Shown piece by piece: positions 46,106 to 55,294 of a stretch of DNA of 64,000 nt. The stretch's first letter is position 1, and every line of letters begins with the position of its first letter. Both the position numbers and the translations under genes were made by a program. The stretch is taken from contig VGZA01000014.1 of NCBI GenBank assembly GCA_016872775.1, positions 1 to 64,000 of the forward strand, read 5' to 3'. Under the pieces are notes generated by a model. The model saw nothing but the letters and a program-made list of their open reading frames with translations, searched no databases and was not told the DNA's origin. The stretch is from Planctomycetota bacterium (GTDB taxonomy: Bacteria; Planctomycetota; Planctomycetia; Pirellulales; Pirellulaceae).

Positions 46106-47974
46106 TTACGGATTACGGAGATCATAAGCGGCCAGCCATTCCTGATCCCGCAGGAAGAGTTTACCATCGGCGATTACCGGATGAGCCCAGCTCGGCAGAC
46201 CGTGACCGGCGATCTTGAATCGTCCATGTTCGTGATAACCCGACGGAGTGGCCTCCACGAGCGCGATTTCGTGTCCCTCGCTGAACACATACAGCATCCC
46301 GTCCGCGGCGATCAACGATCCTTTGCCGACACTGCGGTTCTGCCAGGCGATTTTTCCGGTCTTGAATTCCATGCAGATCAAAGTTCCGCCGGCGTTGCTG
46401 TAGAGGTAGTCACCGATCTTGACGATTCCGCCGTGGTGGCATTGCAGTTTTTTGTCGAAGTAAACCTGCTCGGCGACCAGGCTCTCGCCGCCGCCGCTGA
46501 TCCGCGTTAATCCACCGCCGGTCCCGTACGCGCTGGACGCGTACACATATTCATCCTCCACGATCGGCATGCAGCAATTCGCGGTCCCATTCGCCGGCGC
46601 GGCGTAGGTCCAGAGCAATTTGCCATCGCGCAGATCGACACCAAAAACGCTGGCAGAACCGAACTGCACGACCTGTCGGACTCCGGCAATCTCCGCCAGT
46701 ACGGGCGACGAATAGTGAGCCCCGTCCTTCAGGAGCCCGCTTTGCCAGACCGCTTTGCCGGTCGCCTTCTCCAGAGCCAACAACGTACCCTTGGGACCGC
46801 CAGGGGTTACGATCAGCAGGTTACCTGCAACCAGCGGCGACTCCGAATAGCCCCAGCCTGGCAGGCCGCCGGCAAAATCGTTTCGCAAATTGGCATGCCA
46901 GACGGTGGCGCCATTTTCGGTGCGCAAACAGGCGACGTCGCCGTTGCCGCCCTCGACGAACAGGAACTCGCCGTCCACCGTCGGCGTCGAACGCGGTCCG
47001 TCCCCCATGCCGTTGCGGTAGCCGCCAAACGGCCCACGAAGTTCTTCCCTGGTGAGTCTTCCGTCTCCCAACGGCTGGCTCTTGGCGTAATACTCTTCGA
47101 GTTCGGCCCGCGACACCACTCCATCGCGACCCGGCTGGTTCTTGACCAGGAACGCGGCGATTTCGGCACCGTCGAGTTTCTCATCCCCCTTGTCCGTCCC
47201 TTCGACCTTTTGATCAATCTGATTGAAAACCTGCTCGAGCGATGAGCCTCGGGCTTCCGTGCGGGAAATCGCTTTGTCGCCATCTTTGTCGAGCCGTTTC
47301 AGATAGTCCGCGGACCTTCGGGCAGCGATCTCCGCGACATCGGCATCGGGTTCACTGACATCCAACGCGTTGAAACGGTCGCGGAACAAGGGGGCACCTT
47401 CCTCGAACTGCAGCCGCTGGTCATTGTCCTTGTCAGCGAGCCCGAACACTGCTCCCGCACGCTGCACGGCCCGTGGTTTCGCATCGCCAGATTCCGGCCG
47501 GTCGTAGCGATTGAAGTCCCAGCCGAATCGCGCCAGTGCTTCGGTCTCGTCGATCGTCCCGTTGTTGTCGCGATCGAGCGATTTGAATTCGGCATCGACT
47601 TTTTCAATCAGCAGTCGAGCCACCGGTTCCGGCTGAACCGCCCAGAGGACTTTGCCGGTGGCAGCGTCCAGAGCAAGGACATGCTCGACGCCGAACAGGT
47701 CGCCCATTGTATAGATGCGTTTTCGCTGCACGGCGAGCGATGAGTACCCGACACCAGCCGCGGTCGACTCCCACAATTTGCGCGGACCGTCTTTGGGCCA
47801 CTCTTTCGCCAGTCCTTGCTCAAGGCTGATTCCATCCCGGTTCGGTCCTCTCCACTGCGGCCAGTCCGACGGACCGAACGGAACTTGCGCCTGTGCGACA
47901 TACGTCACAGTACCTGCGGCAATGATGGACAGGGCGAACCCGGTCAAACCAGACAGCATGGAAACTCGATGCAT
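46106..47974 (-). CDS. PQQ-type beta-propeller protein with inserted EF-hand array, exported
   Basis: A 622-residue protein with a signal peptide ending near residue 29 (TVTYVAQAQ). The first propeller motif (SDWPQWRGPNRDG) and blade (LALDAATGKVLWAVQPEP) are followed by an insertion of about 195 residues (115-310) carrying about six EF-hand-like loops, for example DRDNNGTIDETE, DKDNDQRLQFEE, DKDGDKAISRTE and GDGRLTREEL. The propeller then resumes with blades such as TENGATVWHANL. No PQQ-dehydrogenase active-site residues were recognised, so it is probably a binding or scaffold protein. It is followed by the MBL-fold gene. Confidence 0.85.
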   Translation of the reverse strand: MHRVSMLSGLTGFALSIIAAGTVTYVAQAQVPFGPSDWPQWRGPNRDGISLEQGLAKEWPKDGPRKLWESTAAGVGYSSLAVQRKRIYTMGDLFGVEHVLALDAATGKVLWAVQPEPVARLLIEKVDAEFKSLDRDNNGTIDETEALARFGWDFNRYDRPESGDAKPRAVQRAGAVFGLADKDNDQRLQFEEGAPLFRDRFNALDVSEPDADVAEIAARRSADYLKRLDKDGDKAISRTEARGSSLEQVFNQIDQKVEGTDKGDEKLDGAEIAAFLVKNQPGRDGVVSRAELEEYYAKSQPLGDGRLTREELRGPFGGYRNGMGDGPRSTPTVDGEFLFVEGGNGDVACLRTENGATVWHANLRNDFAGGLPGWGYSESPLVAGNLLIVTPGGPKGTLLALEKATGKAVWQSGLLKDGAHYSSPVLAEIAGVRQVVQFGSASVFGVDLRDGKLLWTYAAPANGTANCCMPIVEDEYVYASSAYGTGGGLTRISGGGESLVAEQVYFDKKLQCHHGGIVKIGDYLYSNAGGTLICMEFKTGKIAWQNRSVGKGSLIAADGMLYVFSEGHEIALVEATPSGYHEHGRFKIAGHGLPSWAHPVIADGKLFLRDQEWLAAYDLRNP

Positions 47975-48007
47975 CGAACCCTCCCGTCAGCCGAGCCTTC
48001 CCGAGGG

Positions 48008-48895
48008 TCAGGCCATCAGCTCTCGCAGATGAAAATGGTATTTTCCGAGCTTACCACCGTAGTTGCCGGCGGTGATTGCGACAATATCCTCGCCAGCGGC
48101 GGCAGCGATCGAGCATCTCATCGCTTTTGCCACGGCGGCTTCGCAAACGCCGTCGAAGACAATTTCGAAAGCGCAGTTCGCTTCGGCATGAAGCCTCGAT
48201 TCGACGAGTCCGCGAAGCGTCGGACAGTAGGCGTCCGAGGTCGACGCTTTCAACGCCTTGTAGCGCGACCCCACTTTACTGCCGCTGCGCGCAACGCCGC
48301 CGGGAAAAGGAGTGATGACGTCCGGCAACTGGGCCGCCGCCTCCGATCCTCGACGCGCGGCCGCCAGACCGGCCCGCTGATTCCGCGCCTGAATGATGAT
48401 GTTTCCGCCCGCTACGCCCTTGGCGACACCCAGACTTTCCTGCACCAGGAATTCGCCATCCATCACCGGAATTCGCCAGTAGCGTTTGCTGCCGATCAGC
48501 TTGCTTTTCTGGTAACCATCCCCAAAAAAACGGATCTGCTTCCCTAAAGGCAGCCGTTTCGATTCCTGCGGCAATCCGTCAAATACCGCCGTCGAAGGGC
48601 AGGTCATGACGCACTGGCCGACGCGGTTCGGCACGGCGCGCGCCAAAGAATCGCTCGAAAAGCCAAACACCAGGATGGAAGCTCCCGGCCTGCCATCCGG
48701 CGTCGATTCGCCGCCCATCCAATGTTCCAGACCCGATTCGACATCGCAGGCAATGACCGACGAACTGTAGCCCGTGAATTCGCGCACAGCCGCGTCCAGC
48801 CAACGATCGTCCTCGGCGGTGATCCACAAACGAGTGTAACTCATGCCGAATGCCTCGGCGAATGTATCCTCGATGTGCGTACCTTGAATCTGCAC
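48008..48895 (-). CDS. ftr: Formylmethanofuran:tetrahydromethanopterin formyltransferase
   Basis: A 295-residue enzyme that moves a formyl group between methanofuran and H4MPT, part of the FhcABCD complex in bacterial C1 oxidation. Family signatures are dense: IEDTFAEAFG at the N terminus, GYSSSVIACDVESG, RVGQCVMTCPSTAVF, LGKQIRFFGDGYQ, RYWRIPVMDGEF, FPGGVARSGSKVGS and the AGNYGGKLGKYHFHLRE end. The start is GTG 48895, matching the family N terminus (VQIQGTHIEDTF), with AGGGGA 9 nt upstream; the frame is open to 49069. It stands alone here, with no other H4MPT gene in the window. Confidence 0.93.
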   Translation of the reverse strand: MQIQGTHIEDTFAEAFGMSYTRLWITAEDDRWLDAAVREFTGYSSSVIACDVESGLEHWMGGESTPDGRPGASILVFGFSSDSLARAVPNRVGQCVMTCPSTAVFDGLPQESKRLPLGKQIRFFGDGYQKSKLIGSKRYWRIPVMDGEFLVQESLGVAKGVAGGNIIIQARNQRAGLAAARRGSEAAAQLPDVITPFPGGVARSGSKVGSRYKALKASTSDAYCPTLRGLVESRLHAEANCAFEIVFDGVCEAAVAKAMRCSIAAAAGEDIVAITAGNYGGKLGKYHFHLRELMA

Positions 48896-49053
48896 CGCGG
48901 TGGGTCCCCTGGGAGGCCGGCGACGAAAGGTTGGATCAAATTCGGTCGATCCATAATGACGACGAATCCGCTCGTTGCCAAGCCGGGCCCGAACGCAAAT
49001 AATGGGCAATTGGATCCGCCAATCGACCCGAGCACTGTCAGGAAATCTGTTTT

Positions 49054-49509
49054 GTGAGCGACATCGCACTTAGGGAAACGGCAGCCGAACCGCGGCAAGC
49101 GGAGCCATCCCTGCCGATCTTCGTCTACGGTACACTCAAGCGCGGCGAGCAGCGCGAGCGGTGCTGGCCATATTCCCCCTTGAAGGTGGAAGCGGCCACG
49201 ACGCGTGGCCGACTCTACCGACTCGATGAATATCCGGCGATGATCGCCGGCGACGATTTGATCCTCGGCGAACTCTGGACGATCCGCGCCGAACATCTGG
49301 CCGAAACGCTGCGGGTTCTGGATGCGATCGAGTGTTTTGGTATGGACGACGTTGACCTTTACACGCGCGTCATCGTCGAGTGCCAGGGGCCGACCGGCAA
49401 TCGGCAACGGGCGTTCACCTATTACTACGCGGCGCCCGCGGAACTTCCCGCGCAGCGACGAATCTTTCCTGACGGCGAGGGGAATTGTTCATGGACGGCG
49501 GTCCGATGA
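49054..49509 (+). CDS. AIG2-like gamma-glutamylcyclotransferase
   Basis: A 151-residue protein of the GGCT/AIG2 fold. The family signature [12 protein letters not shown] (about residues 23-34) and the catalytic Glu in [17 protein letters not shown] are present. Related enzymes form 5-oxoproline from gamma-glutamyl amines, but the substrate here is unknown. GTG 49054 has an AGGAAA about 9 nt upstream. Its TGA overlaps the queC ATG (ATGA), so it leads a coupled three-gene unit. Confidence 0.82.
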   Translation: MSDIALRETAAEPRQAEPSLPIFVYGTLKRGEQRERCWPYSPLKVEAATTRGRLYRLDEYPAMIAGDDLILGELWTIRAEHLAETLRVLDAIECFGMDDVDLYTRVIVECQGPTGNRQRAFTYYYAAPAELPAQRRIFPDGEGNCSWTAVR

Positions 49510-50228
49510 GCGAGCCCACTCGTAAACCGGCGGTTGTGTTGCTCAGTGGCGGATTGGACTCCGCCACGGTCCTGGCGATCGCGGAACAGCAGGGTTTCGA
49601 GCTGTTCGCGTTGAGCTTCCGCTACGGTCAGCGACATGCGATCGAACTGGACGCCGCTCGTAAGGTGGCTGCGCGGCACCGTGTGACTCGGCACATCATC
49701 ATGGATATCGATTTGCGGCAATTCGGCGGATCCGCGCTCACCGCCGATATCGACGTCCCGAAACACACGCGAGTCGACCAGATCGGCCAGGAGATCCCCC
49801 TGACCTACGTGCCGGCACGCAACACCGTATTCCTCGCGTTGGCGCTGGCCTGGGCCGAGACCGTTAGCGCCTTCGATATTTTTCTCGGTGTCAACGCGCT
49901 CGATTACAGCGGCTATCCCGATTGCCGACCGGAATTCATCGCCGCCTTTGAAACGTTGGCGAACATGGCGACGAAAGCCGGTGTTGCCGGCGAGAATCGA
50001 TTTCGGATTCACGCGCCGCTGATTCAAATGAACAAAGCGCAGATCGTTACACTCGGACATCGGCTCGGCGTTGATTACGGTCTGACGACGAGTTGTTATG
50101 ACCCGCGACCGAATGGCAGTTCCTGTGGCGGTTGTGATGCCTGCCTGCTCAGAGCACGCGGGTTTACCGAAGCCGGCTTGCCCGATCCCGCACAGACAGA
50201 TGAGAATAGTCCCAGGGAGTTGGAATGA
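49506..50228 (+). CDS. queC: 7-cyano-7-deazaguanine synthase
   Basis: A 240-residue ATP-dependent enzyme that makes preQ0 for queuosine. The PP-loop is [10 protein letters not shown] (about residues 12-21), the family motif [13 protein letters not shown] is intact, and the zinc site is formed by [20 protein letters not shown] 49506 overlaps the upstream TGA (ATGA), and its own TGA overlaps hemDE. No other queuosine gene lies in the window. Confidence 0.96.
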   Translation: MSEPTRKPAVVLLSGGLDSATVLAIAEQQGFELFALSFRYGQRHAIELDAARKVAARHRVTRHIIMDIDLRQFGGSALTADIDVPKHTRVDQIGQEIPLTYVPARNTVFLALALAWAETVSAFDIFLGVNALDYSGYPDCRPEFIAAFETLANMATKAGVAGENRFRIHAPLIQMNKAQIVTLGHRLGVDYGLTTSCYDPRPNGSSCGGCDACLLRARGFTEAGLPDPAQTDENSPRELE

Positions 50229-52306
50229 GCGAACCAGACCGTACCGCGGAAGAGAACCCGGATTTCCACGAAGCCCGTATCGCGGCTTTTGAAAGCCGGC
50301 AGGCCGGCGAAATGGCGAGATTGATCGAGCGTTTCCACGGTCAGCCGTTGGTCAGCCCATCGATCCGCGAAGTCGCCATCGATCCCAATCCGGCAGCGAT
50401 CGATTTCGCACACCGGTTAATAACTGGTCAAGTGGACCTCGTCATTTTTCTCACTGGCGTTGGCTTCCGCAAGTTACTGGAGATCGTCGAACGGACCGTC
50501 GACCGCCAACGTTATCTCGATGCGCTGGCCGACGTCGTTACGGTCGCCCGGGGACCGAAACCGGTCGCCGCGATGAAAGAAGTTGGACTCACCCCGACGG
50601 TCCGCGTTCCCGAACCGAACACCTGGCGCGAATTACTGACAACGCTCGACGCGGGAACGCCGATCGTGAACCAGACGGTCGCTATTCAGGAATACGGAAA
50701 GCCCAACCCCAGCCTGATCGCCGGACTCGAGGCGCGCGGTGCATCCGTAATTTCCGTACCGGTCTATCGCTGGGAGTTACCCGAGGACATCCTGCCGCTT
50801 TTGACGAACTTACACGAAATTGTCAGCGGTCGCGTCGATGCCGTGATGTTCACCTCGGCGGTACAGGTTTTCAACCTGCTCGAATGCGCCGAACGCGATC
50901 AGGCCGTGGACGCGCTGCGCAAACAATTTGGCCGGATGCTGGTCGTTTCGGTCGGACCAACGACCTCCGACGCGCTGCGCGATTTCGGAATCCGCGTGGA
51001 TGTCGAACCGGAGCACCCGAAGATGGGCTCGATGGTCATGGCGGCGGCGCGTCGGATCAGCCAGTTACGCAGGGCGGCAGCGCCGCGGATTGGCGTCGGC
51101 AACGTGTTTTCGATCGACCTGGCCGGCGGCCGGGAAAAAGATCGCCATTCGCAGGCAGAAGCGGAAACCAGTGCGTCTGCGCGCTCCGGGGCGAACCCGG
51201 GCGCGAACCCGGGCGCGACCGCGGGCGCAAGCTCGCGCCCGAGCGCTACCGACGAAACGCGCCCCCCCTGGTACGACAGCCTCTTCATGCGGGCTTGTCG
51301 TAGAGAACCGAATCGTGTGACGCCGGTATGGCTGATGCGACAGGCGGGTCGCTACATGGCCGAGTACCGGGCGGTGCGGGCAAAATTCTCGTTTCTCGAA
51401 CTCTGCAAGAACCCGGCTCTATGTTCGGAAGTGATGATCACCGCGGTCCAGCGTCTGGGAGTGGATGCGGCGATTATCTTCTCCGATCTGCTGCCTATCC
51501 TGGAGCCGCTCGGATTCCAACTCGAATTCGCTGCCGGAGACGGACCGGTGATCCACAATCCGATCCACGAGGCGAGTGATCTTCGACGCGTGCATGAACT
51601 GCACGACCTGGGCGCGCTTGATTTTGTCATGGAAACGGTTCGCCAGACGCGGCGCGAATTGCCGGCGGGACTTCCTTTAATCGGGTTCTCTGGAGCACCG
51701 TTTACACTGGCCAGTTATGCGATCGAGGGTGGCGGGAGCAGAAACTATCTGAAGACGAAACAGTTGATGCATAACGATCCCGGCGCTTGGAACGCACTGA
51801 TGGGCCTGCTGTCCCGCGCCGTGGTGCTCTACCTGCGTGGCCAGATCAACGCCGGCGCGCAATGCGTGCAACTCTTTGATTCCTGGGTGGGCTGCCTGGG
51901 ACCAGGCGACTACCGACGATTTGTCCAACCCCATATGCGAACGATCCTAAGTGGTTTGCCGCGCGACGTTCCGGTGATCAACTTCGCCACGGGAAACCCC
52001 TGCTTGCTCGCCTGCCAGTCGGAGTCGGACGACGGGCAGGCCGTCATCGGTATCGATTGGCGAATCGAACTGGACGATGCCTGGAACTTGCTTGGACATC
52101 ATCGAGCGATTCAAGGGAACCTCGATCCGGCGGTGCTGCTGAGCAGCCGCGACACGATTCGTCAGCGGGTCGGCGAGATCCTGCGGCAAGCGGGCGGCCG
52201 ACCTGGACATATCTTTAACCTGGGTCACGGCATCCTCCCGAGCACAAATGTCGACCATGCGATCGCCGCCGTCGACGCCGTGCACGAATGGAGGCAGACT
52301 GGCTGA
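50225..52306 (+). CDS. Fused uroporphyrinogen-III synthase / uroporphyrinogen decarboxylase
   Basis: A 693-residue bifunctional protein. Residues 1-290 are HemD-like (uroporphyrinogen-III synthase: [33 protein letters not shown], the [14 protein letters not shown] segment). A low-complexity Ala/Gly/Pro linker (about 300-345, with [14 protein letters not shown]) follows. Residues 346-693 are HemE-like (uroporphyrinogen decarboxylase: [35 protein letters not shown], and the C-terminal [15 protein letters not shown]). The two activities are consecutive in haem synthesis. ATG 50225 overlaps queC TGA (ATGA). Confidence 0.92.
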   Translation: MSEPDRTAEENPDFHEARIAAFESRQAGEMARLIERFHGQPLVSPSIREVAIDPNPAAIDFAHRLITGQVDLVIFLTGVGFRKLLEIVERTVDRQRYLDALADVVTVARGPKPVAAMKEVGLTPTVRVPEPNTWRELLTTLDAGTPIVNQTVAIQEYGKPNPSLIAGLEARGASVISVPVYRWELPEDILPLLTNLHEIVSGRVDAVMFTSAVQVFNLLECAERDQAVDALRKQFGRMLVVSVGPTTSDALRDFGIRVDVEPEHPKMGSMVMAAARRISQLRRAAAPRIGVGNVFSIDLAGGREKDRHSQAEAETSASARSGANPGANPGATAGASSRPSATDETRPPWYDSLFMRACRREPNRVTPVWLMRQAGRYMAEYRAVRAKFSFLELCKNPALCSEVMITAVQRLGVDAAIIFSDLLPILEPLGFQLEFAAGDGPVIHNPIHEASDLRRVHELHDLGALDFVMETVRQTRRELPAGLPLIGFSGAPFTLASYAIEGGGSRNYLKTKQLMHNDPGAWNALMGLLSRAVVLYLRGQINAGAQCVQLFDSWVGCLGPGDYRRFVQPHMRTILSGLPRDVPVINFATGNPCLLACQSESDDGQAVIGIDWRIELDDAWNLLGHHRAIQGNLDPAVLLSSRDTIRQRVGEILRQAGGRPGHIFNLGHGILPSTNVDHAIAAVDAVHEWRQTG

Positions 52307-52372
52307 ATTTCCCGCTTCGCGATATCATGTTCGGCGATCTAAACCTCAGCCACTTCGCCGACACGAGACCCC

Positions 52373-55213
52373 ATGAAAACCGACGAACTGCGGGAAAAAT
52401 ACCTAAACTTTTTTCAGTCCAAAGGGCATGTCCGCAAGCCAAGCGACGTGCTGGTTCCGACCTGGGACCCGTCGGTGTTGTTTACCCCCGCGGGGATGAA
52501 CCAGTTCAAGGACCATTTTCTGGGCAAGGTCAAATTGGATTTCACTCGGGCCACCACCTGCCAGAAATGCCTTCGAACCGGTGACATCGATAATGTGGGC
52601 CGCACCGCCTACCATCACACTTTTTTTGAGATGCTGGGCAATTTCAGTTTCGGCGACTACTTCAAACGGGAAGCGATCAACTGGGCCTGGGAATTCCTGA
52701 CCAGGAAGGAATGGTTGGGAATCGCCCCCGATCGGCTCTCGGTGACCGTTTACCTGGACGACGACGAAGCGGCGGAAATCTGGCGCAAAGACATCGGGTT
52801 GCTCCCCGAGCGGATCGAGCGGATGGGCGAGGACGACAATTTCTGGCCGGCCGGCGCGCCAAGTCACGGGCCAGATGGAGTCTGCGGGCCTTGCAGCGAG
52901 ATCTTCTATCATCCCGGGCACGGCAAGTCGGTCGAGATCTGGAACCTGGTCTTCACGCAGTTCAATCGAGTCGGCAATCCGCCCAAGAACCTGCAACCGC
53001 TTCCCAGCAAGAACATCGACACCGGCATGGGGCTTGAGCGGACGGCGGCTCAGCTGCAGGGGGTCGAAACGAATTTCCATATCGACATCCTGCAACCGAT
53101 CGTGCTCGCCGCGGCGGATGTTTGCGGTGTCGAATACGATCCGGCCAACGACCACGGCCGCCGCTTGCGCAGGATCACCGACCATGTTCGCGCCTGCACG
53201 TTCGCCGTCCACGAAAATGTCTATCCCGGTCCGAACAAACAGAAGTACGTGATCCGCCGCCTGCTGCGCCGCGCCGTACTCGACGGTCGCTTGATGGGCC
53301 TGCGCGAGCCGTTCCTTTACCGGCTGGTCGATGCGGTCGTCGACACGATGAAAGCGCCGTATCCGGAGCTTACGCAAACGGCGCAGCGCGTCGCCAATGT
53401 GATCAAGGACGAGGAAACAAACTTCTTCGGCACGATTGACGCCGGCCTGGCGCACATCGAGCGTGTCTTCGCCGAAATGGACTCCCGCGGCAACGCACTT
53501 GTCCCCGGCGACGATGCGGCACGCATTTATCAGACGCATGGAGTGCCTCCGGAACTCTGCGAACAACTGGCGGTCGAGCGCGGCTTCACCTTCGATTGGC
53601 CCGGTTTTCGCGACGCGATGAAACGCCACGGTGACGAATCTGGCGGCGGCGACGTGGTGGCGGTGTTCAAGGAAGGTCCGATCGAGTCGTTGAAGCGGTC
53701 TCTGAAGAACACGCAGTTTCTGGGCTACGAATCCACCGAAACGACTGCGGAGATCAAGGGGATTGTTCGCGGCAATTCTCTGTGCAATGAGCTGCAGGCT
53801 CCGCCGGTGGCTGACGGCGTCACGGTGGTGCTCGACCGATCGCCTTTCTACGGCGAAAGTGGAGGCCAGGTCGGCGATCAGGGTGAGTTGGTCGGTGACG
53901 GCTTTCGCATAATCGTGACCGATACGCAACGCGACGCGGAGTTGATCCTGCACCACGGACAACTCGTATCCGGCACCATGCGGCTCGGCGCTAAAATTAC
54001 AGCAAGGGTCGACGTCGGTCGCCGGCAGGCAATTCGACGAGCCCATTCGGCCACACACATCCTGCATTACGCGTTGCAGAAGAACCTCGGCAAACACGCA
54101 CAACAGCAGGGTTCGAAAGTCGATGGCGACTGGCTCCGCTTCGACTTCACGAACATGTCGGCCGTGGATACCGCGCAGCTGGCACGGATTGAACATGACG
54201 TGCGTGTCCATGTCGCCGAGCGGGCTGCCATCCGCTGGGAAACAGTGCCACTCGCGGAAGCACGCAAAGCCGGTGCGATGATGCTGTTCGGCGAAAAGTA
54301 CCCCGATCCTGTGCGAATGGTTTCGATGGGTGACTTCAGCCGCGAACTGTGCGGCGGCACACACCTCAGCAACACCGCCGAAGTCGGATCGTTCGAGATC
54401 ATCAGCGAAGAGGGCGTTTCCGCTGGAACACGGCGCATCGTCGCCTTGACCGGAGCGCGCGCGGACGAAAACGCGCGGCAAATCGAGCAGACGCTCGCCC
54501 TTTGCGCCCAGCGGCTTGGCGTCGACTCCTTGCGCGTGCCGACGGCGTGTCGCGCCTTGTCGCAGTCGGTCCGTGATCTAAAAAAACAACTTGCCAGCGG
54601 CGCTAAGACGAACGCCCCCTCGGCCGGAACGGTGCCGACGACGCCGGTCGCGGCGGCAGGGCCCGCGGCAATGCCATCGTCGTCGGAACCGCCGACAGGA
54701 GAAGAACTGCGCGATGCCCTGCGCGAATCTGCCCGATTCCTGAACGTGCCCCTGTTTGAAACCGCCGCTCGAATCGACGTCATGTTGAAGGAAGTGGACG
54801 AACTTCGCGCCCAAATCGAACAGCTCAGCACGGCGGGAGTGGTATCGGCCGAGTCTCTTTTGGAGCGAGCGGAGCGGATCGGTGAAACGACGATCGTGGT
54901 GACCGAGGTCCCGGGCGCGAATGCCAACGTCATGCGACAGTTGATCGACCAGCTGCGCCGCAAAGCGGCGCCCTGCGCCGTATTTCTCGCCGCGACGCAA
55001 CCCGATGGAAAACTTGTGCTGGTGGCCGGCGTCACGCCGGAACTGGTAGCGCGCGGGATCAGCGCCGGAAAGTGGGTCGGTGAAGTCGCACCCGTGGTTG
55101 GCGGAGGAGGAGGCGGAAAGCCCGACCTGGCTCAAGCCGGCGGCAAACATCCAGAGAAACTCCCCGAAGCGATCCAGACCGCGTCCCGCTATATCCAGGC
55201 ACAGTGCCAGTAA
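52373..55213 (+). CDS. alaS: Alanyl-tRNA synthetase
   Basis: A 946-residue class II synthetase. The catalytic domain opens TDELREKYLNFFQSKGH, the editing domain has HSATHILHYAL and CGGTH zinc-binding motifs, and the C-Ala oligomerisation domain is at the end (GGGGGGKPDLAQAGGK). A low-complexity insertion of about 40 residues (Pro/Ala/Ser/Thr, 740-780) separates the editing and C-terminal parts. Length is slightly above the usual 875. It lies 66 nt after hemDE on the same strand. Confidence 0.97.
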   Translation: MKTDELREKYLNFFQSKGHVRKPSDVLVPTWDPSVLFTPAGMNQFKDHFLGKVKLDFTRATTCQKCLRTGDIDNVGRTAYHHTFFEMLGNFSFGDYFKREAINWAWEFLTRKEWLGIAPDRLSVTVYLDDDEAAEIWRKDIGLLPERIERMGEDDNFWPAGAPSHGPDGVCGPCSEIFYHPGHGKSVEIWNLVFTQFNRVGNPPKNLQPLPSKNIDTGMGLERTAAQLQGVETNFHIDILQPIVLAAADVCGVEYDPANDHGRRLRRITDHVRACTFAVHENVYPGPNKQKYVIRRLLRRAVLDGRLMGLREPFLYRLVDAVVDTMKAPYPELTQTAQRVANVIKDEETNFFGTIDAGLAHIERVFAEMDSRGNALVPGDDAARIYQTHGVPPELCEQLAVERGFTFDWPGFRDAMKRHGDESGGGDVVAVFKEGPIESLKRSLKNTQFLGYESTETTAEIKGIVRGNSLCNELQAPPVADGVTVVLDRSPFYGESGGQVGDQGELVGDGFRIIVTDTQRDAELILHHGQLVSGTMRLGAKITARVDVGRRQAIRRAHSATHILHYALQKNLGKHAQQQGSKVDGDWLRFDFTNMSAVDTAQLARIEHDVRVHVAERAAIRWETVPLAEARKAGAMMLFGEKYPDPVRMVSMGDFSRELCGGTHLSNTAEVGSFEIISEEGVSAGTRRIVALTGARADENARQIEQTLALCAQRLGVDSLRVPTACRALSQSVRDLKKQLASGAKTNAPSAGTVPTTPVAAAGPAAMPSSSEPPTGEELRDALRESARFLNVPLFETAARIDVMLKEVDELRAQIEQLSTAGVVSAESLLERAERIGETTIVVTEVPGANANVMRQLIDQLRRKAAPCAVFLAATQPDGKLVLVAGVTPELVARGISAGKWVGEVAPVVGGGGGGKPDLAQAGGKHPEKLPEAIQTASRYIQAQCQ

Positions 55214-55294
55214 GTCGATCGGGCCGTTCCGAATCGATCGCGGCACTTGCGCTTGATCGTAACGCGGCAACAAGTCCGCGACAAAGGAACTGCC

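Noticed and set aside
52403-54481. 692-codon open frame antisense to alaS
   Set aside because: It lies entirely within a fully conserved alaS and has no recognisable domains; long antisense frames arise from the strong G/C third-position bias.
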